Source: Selaginella moellendorffii (lineage: Eukaryota > Streptophyta > Lycopodiopsida > Selaginellales > Selaginellaceae). From it: a stretch of 64,000 nt of DNA. Below the pieces are notes generated by a model. The model did not search any database, was not told the DNA's origin, and saw nothing but the letters and a program-made list of their open reading frames with translations. The stretch covers positions 369,443 through 433,442 of the forward strand of contig NW_003314314.1 in NCBI RefSeq assembly GCF_000143415.4, written 5' to 3'. Below, piece after piece: positions 60,832-64,000 of this stretch. Both the position numbers and the translations under genes were made by a program. How positions within the stretch are numbered: the first letter of the stretch is position 1; every line of letters begins with the position of its first letter.

Positions 60832-61340
60832 ACCCATATAGCAATATTTCATACAAATGACTATAAATCAGAAAAATTAAAACATTTAAAAACAGAAAAA
60901 ATGGCAATGTCATATATATCACTAGTGAAAAATAATAAATAAATACAAATACTAAATTTACATAGAAAACCTGGAACAATTATATAAATATTTATAAAAT
61001 AACTACATATGTATATATATATATAAAATAATTACAGGAAATTTCAATATTGACTATCAAAATGAAGAAGCAAAACCAATGGAGATATATATAAATAATA
61101 AAAGACAATACACATTATAAGAAACTAATAGATCATATGTGGATAAAAGATATAATGAAGTAGTACCAGCATACTGGACAGATCAAAACAAATTATATAG
61201 TAAAAAATATTAAAAAAAAAAAAACAAAACAAGCATTGCTGCAACACAATGTGCAGCAATTTATTTTGTGTTGCTGATTACGCAAACTGTTATAAATGGG
61301 AGAGTTTGAGAATATTCACAAAATATTATTATTCTATAGC
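59946..61340 (+). mobile_element. AT-rich insertion with PIF1-like helicase remnant
   Basis: An AT-rich block present in only one unit of the array. Its plus strand encodes pieces of the C-terminal part of a PIF1-family DNA helicase: KIATENELVNGADGVL (60205-60257) and, after stops, HRA-stop-GSTVKQLEYDLYK (about 60449-60511) and QRQAYITLSRAQTLEV (60517-60564), matching the family pattern IH(K/R)xQGxT...GQAYVALSRxxxLEG. The stop in the HRAQG motif equals a CAA-to-TAA change. PIF1-like helicases occur in Helitrons and other elements; which type this was is not resolved. A long TA microsatellite lies inside. Confidence 0.5.
60755..60827. repeat. (TA)n microsatellite
   Basis: About 36 uninterrupted TA units inside the AT-rich insertion; able to form a hairpin or cruciform. 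Confidence 0.95.
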
Positions 61341-62369
61341 GGGGATTTAATGTGCTAGGGCTGGCGGCCGGACGAGGCCGTGATGGCGGGGATGATCGAG
61401 TCGTGCTGCAACATAATTGAATGTTTATAATGTTAAACCTTTTTACTATGTAACATTTATTCCTTGGAGAAACTACATGGTTAACTAAACCAAAGATAAC
61501 TGGTCATCTAGCAGAACACCCAATTGCTGGTCTGACGAATGAGCCTAGCAGCTCATCTAGACAAAAGTGGGATGAATCTAGTTGCCATAAAACTTAGGCC
61601 AGGGCATTGAGATGGAACAGCTGTTTGCAGGGTGACAGCCCATGACAGTGGAAAGAAGAGTGGGATGAGGGATCCTTGTCCTCGCAGTTGAGCAAAAACT
61701 GGATGTATGCGGATCCATCATACACGTGGTGCTCTCTCTCCAGGAGTGCAGATGAAAGGTATGTGGATTATATTGCCCAGCTCCTGTTCGACGATCTGCT
61801 GCCTCCACCTTAATTGTCTTGGGAAATCACAGCTTTGATAGCAGCTGAGACACTAGATAGACGGAGAGCGGAGAGGGCAAAGCCGTACATACTTGGAGCG
61901 GAAGATGGACTGCTGGTTCTATATTAATCATAGATTAATATAAGTAATTTGAATTATATCCAAATCTGAACAAACCATAAACCTGTAGACCAAGTCAATG
62001 TTTTGAACGAGGATTTGACTTGACCATTGAATAGTCAAGCACGTTCACACAGGTTAGCAAGCTACGTACAGCACGCATTACTTTTTTGAAGCTTCTATGA
62101 TTCTCCCACTGATTCCTTCATGCAGGCTTTGTGTGTCAACATCCTTGAAATTTAAACATTTCCGCTCCCGTAAAGATGGGAAGGACCATTTCAACGTAGC
62201 ACTCGCGTGCTCTGGATGTTAGATTGACAATCTCAATCCTATTGCAACAAAAACTTGGTGAAAGAAACCGAAACCCCTCGTTCGATTTGATTAGAACTTA
62301 CATGAGAGGAGAGATTGATCATCTCATCCACAACAAAACCTCTCTATGATCAGTAATCAGTCACGAATT
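61341..62369. repeat. Duplicated flank of HMA copy D3
   Basis: Second copy of the 56705-57489 flank. It has an extra GC-rich insert of about 70 bp at about 61340-61410 and TTGACT motifs at 61995-62035. No gene supported. Confidence 0.55.
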
Positions 62370-62773
62370 CTAGCAGCAGCAGCAAGAGCAGCGGCAGCAG
62401 CAGCAATCGTCCTTTGGCTTGGGCTTTTCCACCTTGATCTCCTGGACGGATTCCACAGAAATACACTTGCGTTTCTTCTCGGTGGCCTTGAGGATGTCGT
62501 CCACCTTGAAATCACCCGTGAAGGTGTAAAGGGGATCGTTAACCTCCACTTTCTTCACACCTGCAAGAGCACGAAGATCTCTTGATCAGCGATCAAAATT
62601 TGGGAGAATTTGCGGAAATCTACACTCACCGGAGACGCCGTGATAGATCTGAGACATCATCCTGTCCTTGCATTTGTTGCAAGAGTCCACTTTCAAGACA
62701 ACCTGCAGCACAGAGCTCGAGATCAGACAAGGCTCAACGAAATCAGAGACGCAATGCTCACCTTCCAAGCCAT
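62370..62773 (-). CDS. Small HMA protein with poly-Cys tail (D3)
   Basis: A 91-residue paralogue with exons 62773-62762 (MAWK), 62702-62630 and 62560-62370. The metal loop is VDSCNKCKDRMM; the linker is one Lys-Pro unit shorter (EKPKPKDD) and the end is CCCCRCSCCCC. All splice sites and the frame are intact. It is most similar to D2 in exon 2 and to D1 in parts of exon 3. Confidence 0.85.
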
Positions 62774-63109
62774 CTTGATTGTCTACGAATTTGCAGATCA
62801 CAGTTGTGAAATTCGCAGCTTTGACAAGCTTGAGACACTAGATACGGAATGAAGAGGGCCCTGCTGCTGACTGGGGAGACGTCATGAATTTATATCCGAG
62901 CAGCAGTCGGATGGAATGCTTTCCACTCGTTTTACGCGGAAAGTTTCCCGTAGGAATTGCCGCGTGGAAGCCGTCTTTGTATGTACGATGAATCCCGCGC
63001 ACGTTCGTAAAGAGAAAACGTTTTTTTTATTATAATACTTTTTATAAGACCTATAATCCGTTTGGCGCCAAAGCCCTAATTGTTTGAACAGAAATGTAGG
63101 GTTTGATCG
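62774..63109. other. Promoter region of HMA copy D3
   Basis: Copy of the D1 and D2 upstream regions; no gene seen. Confidence 0.5.
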
Positions 63110-63245
63110 CTGGCGTGCAAGACCTGGCGCGCTCACACCGCCTGGATCGGCACTGTTGTCGTGCGGTGGAAGATCGCCCCCAATTCGACAACCAGGGCGT
63201 CATGATCCAGAAGGAGCGCCGCTCGAATCTGTGGCAAGCACGAAA
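63110..63245 (+). pseudogene. Captured exon of unknown origin, partial copy
   Basis: Matches the first two thirds of 58240-58436 (GGCGCGCTCACACCGCCTGG; CAATTCGAC) and stops at GGCAAGCACG, where it is joined to inverted pectate lyase 3' flank. Confidence 0.5.
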
Positions 63246-63269
63246 CAAAGAACAAGGCCAGAGAACTCT

Positions 63270-64000
63270 GGCCGAGGTTGCCAAACTTTCCTTCTTCTTT
63301 CTTCTATGAAGATGGAGATGGAGCTCCAATCTCTCTCCATCATGTAACCATCCTTCTAGCGATGGAACACACTCACTTATTCCATCCAGAAACCTTTAAA
63401 ACATCATAGCCCGCAGTGGATAATTAAGAGGGCGAGACCGATCGACAAGAATGTTGTACAGCTGCTGATGACGACTGGCGATGGCGATGATCATCCTCAA
63501 GTCAGCATGGAAATCCTACTCCGCAGGGAATTGCTCCTGCCGAGAGAGTTAGCTCACCAATGTAGGCCGTGGGCTTGGCAGCGAGGCTCGAGGCTTTGCC
63601 ATAGACCGATCCAGCTCTCCAGACGTGATGAAGTACGCTCCATTCAGGAACAAGTTCTTCCCGGATCTCCAGTGCCAGCTCTTCCAGATTGATTTCTCAG
63701 TGTACTCTCGCTTTATGATCAAACATCAGTTTTGTAGCCTATACAAAGAAAAAGTTCAAAAAAGCTTTACCTCTTTCGAGTTTTTGCAAAGAATGTATTG
63801 CCTTCAATTGTGGGATTTGCGCTGCCTCCAATGGCGTACATCTTCCATTCTGTGTAGTCATGGTTGACAATGTGGAAGTATCCGTGTCGGCATCTACCAA
63901 AGCAAAAGAAGAATACGAAATCCAGTTAGAAAAGCCAAACCCGTGCGCAAAGAAAGCAAAAGCGTGAGGCTGACCTCGGCATTCTTTCGACTAAACCCTG
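63270..64000 (-). pseudogene. Inverted pectate lyase 3' half (unit 3, runs off window)
   Basis: The sequence is the reverse complement of pectate lyase from the 3' flank (about 51910) back to exon 3 (about 51110). It includes copies of the exon 5 and exon 4 regions with small deletions and frameshifts, and it continues beyond the end of the window. Confidence 0.8.

Overview
This is nuclear DNA from a land plant. Supporting signs are spliced genes with very short introns (mostly 45-110 nt), plant-specific families (telobox MYB, GDSL esterase, group of 4CL-like ligases, polygalacturonase, pectate lyase), a Ty3/gypsy chromovirus and a plant tRNA-Gln. The compact gene layout, the tiny introns and a Bowman-Birk inhibitor outside the flowering-plant context point to a lycophyte such as Selaginella moellendorffii; that species assignment is inference from gene style, not a database match.

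Layout. 1-6.0 kb is an AT-rich, gene-free island of decayed retroelements, including a reverse-oriented solo LTR of the same family as the chromovirus at 37-44 kb. 6.0-35.1 kb is a dense gene block: GDSL esterase (-), tRNA-Gln (-), 2-oxoglutarate dioxygenase (+), telobox MYB protein (-), polygalacturonase (-), peroxisomal 4CL-like ligase (-) head to head with the proteasome subunit RPN11 (+), Bowman-Birk inhibitor (-), bulb-lectin protein (-), three small heavy-metal-associated (HMA) proteins (+) with a CCHC zinc-knuckle protein (-) among them, a second peroxisomal 4CL-like ligase (+), an RNF170-like E3 ligase (+) and SEC23 (+). 35.6-44.7 kb is a nested transposon: a 7.5-kb chromovirus with 1.1-kb LTRs and a perfect 5-bp target duplication sits inside the gag of an older, reverse-oriented gypsy element. 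44.7-49.3 kb has no recognisable gene. 49.7-53.5 kb holds a convergent pair, pectate lyase (+) and the DNA-repair enzyme endonuclease III/NTH1 (-). 53.6-64 kb is a rearranged array in which a small HMA gene with a poly-cysteine tail occurs three times intact (and once as a pseudogene), each time followed by scrambled, partly inverted fragments of the neighbouring pectate lyase and NTH1 genes, plus a captured exon of unknown origin and a PIF1-like helicase remnant.

Most genes are unrelated housekeeping or wall/defence functions and do not form a pathway. The clearest functional groupings are the two peroxisome-targeted 4CL-like ligases (same exon sizes, both ending in a PTS1 tripeptide), the HMA family (six apparently intact members and pseudogenes in two clusters), and the wall-pectin enzymes. 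The most unusual observations are two spliceosomal introns inside the integrase end of the chromovirus, and the HMA/pectate-lyase/NTH1 duplication array. Two genes (GDSL esterase and dioxygenase) carry a frameshift in their first exon as sequenced. Exon boundaries given here come from splice motifs, phase bookkeeping and conserved protein motifs read by eye.
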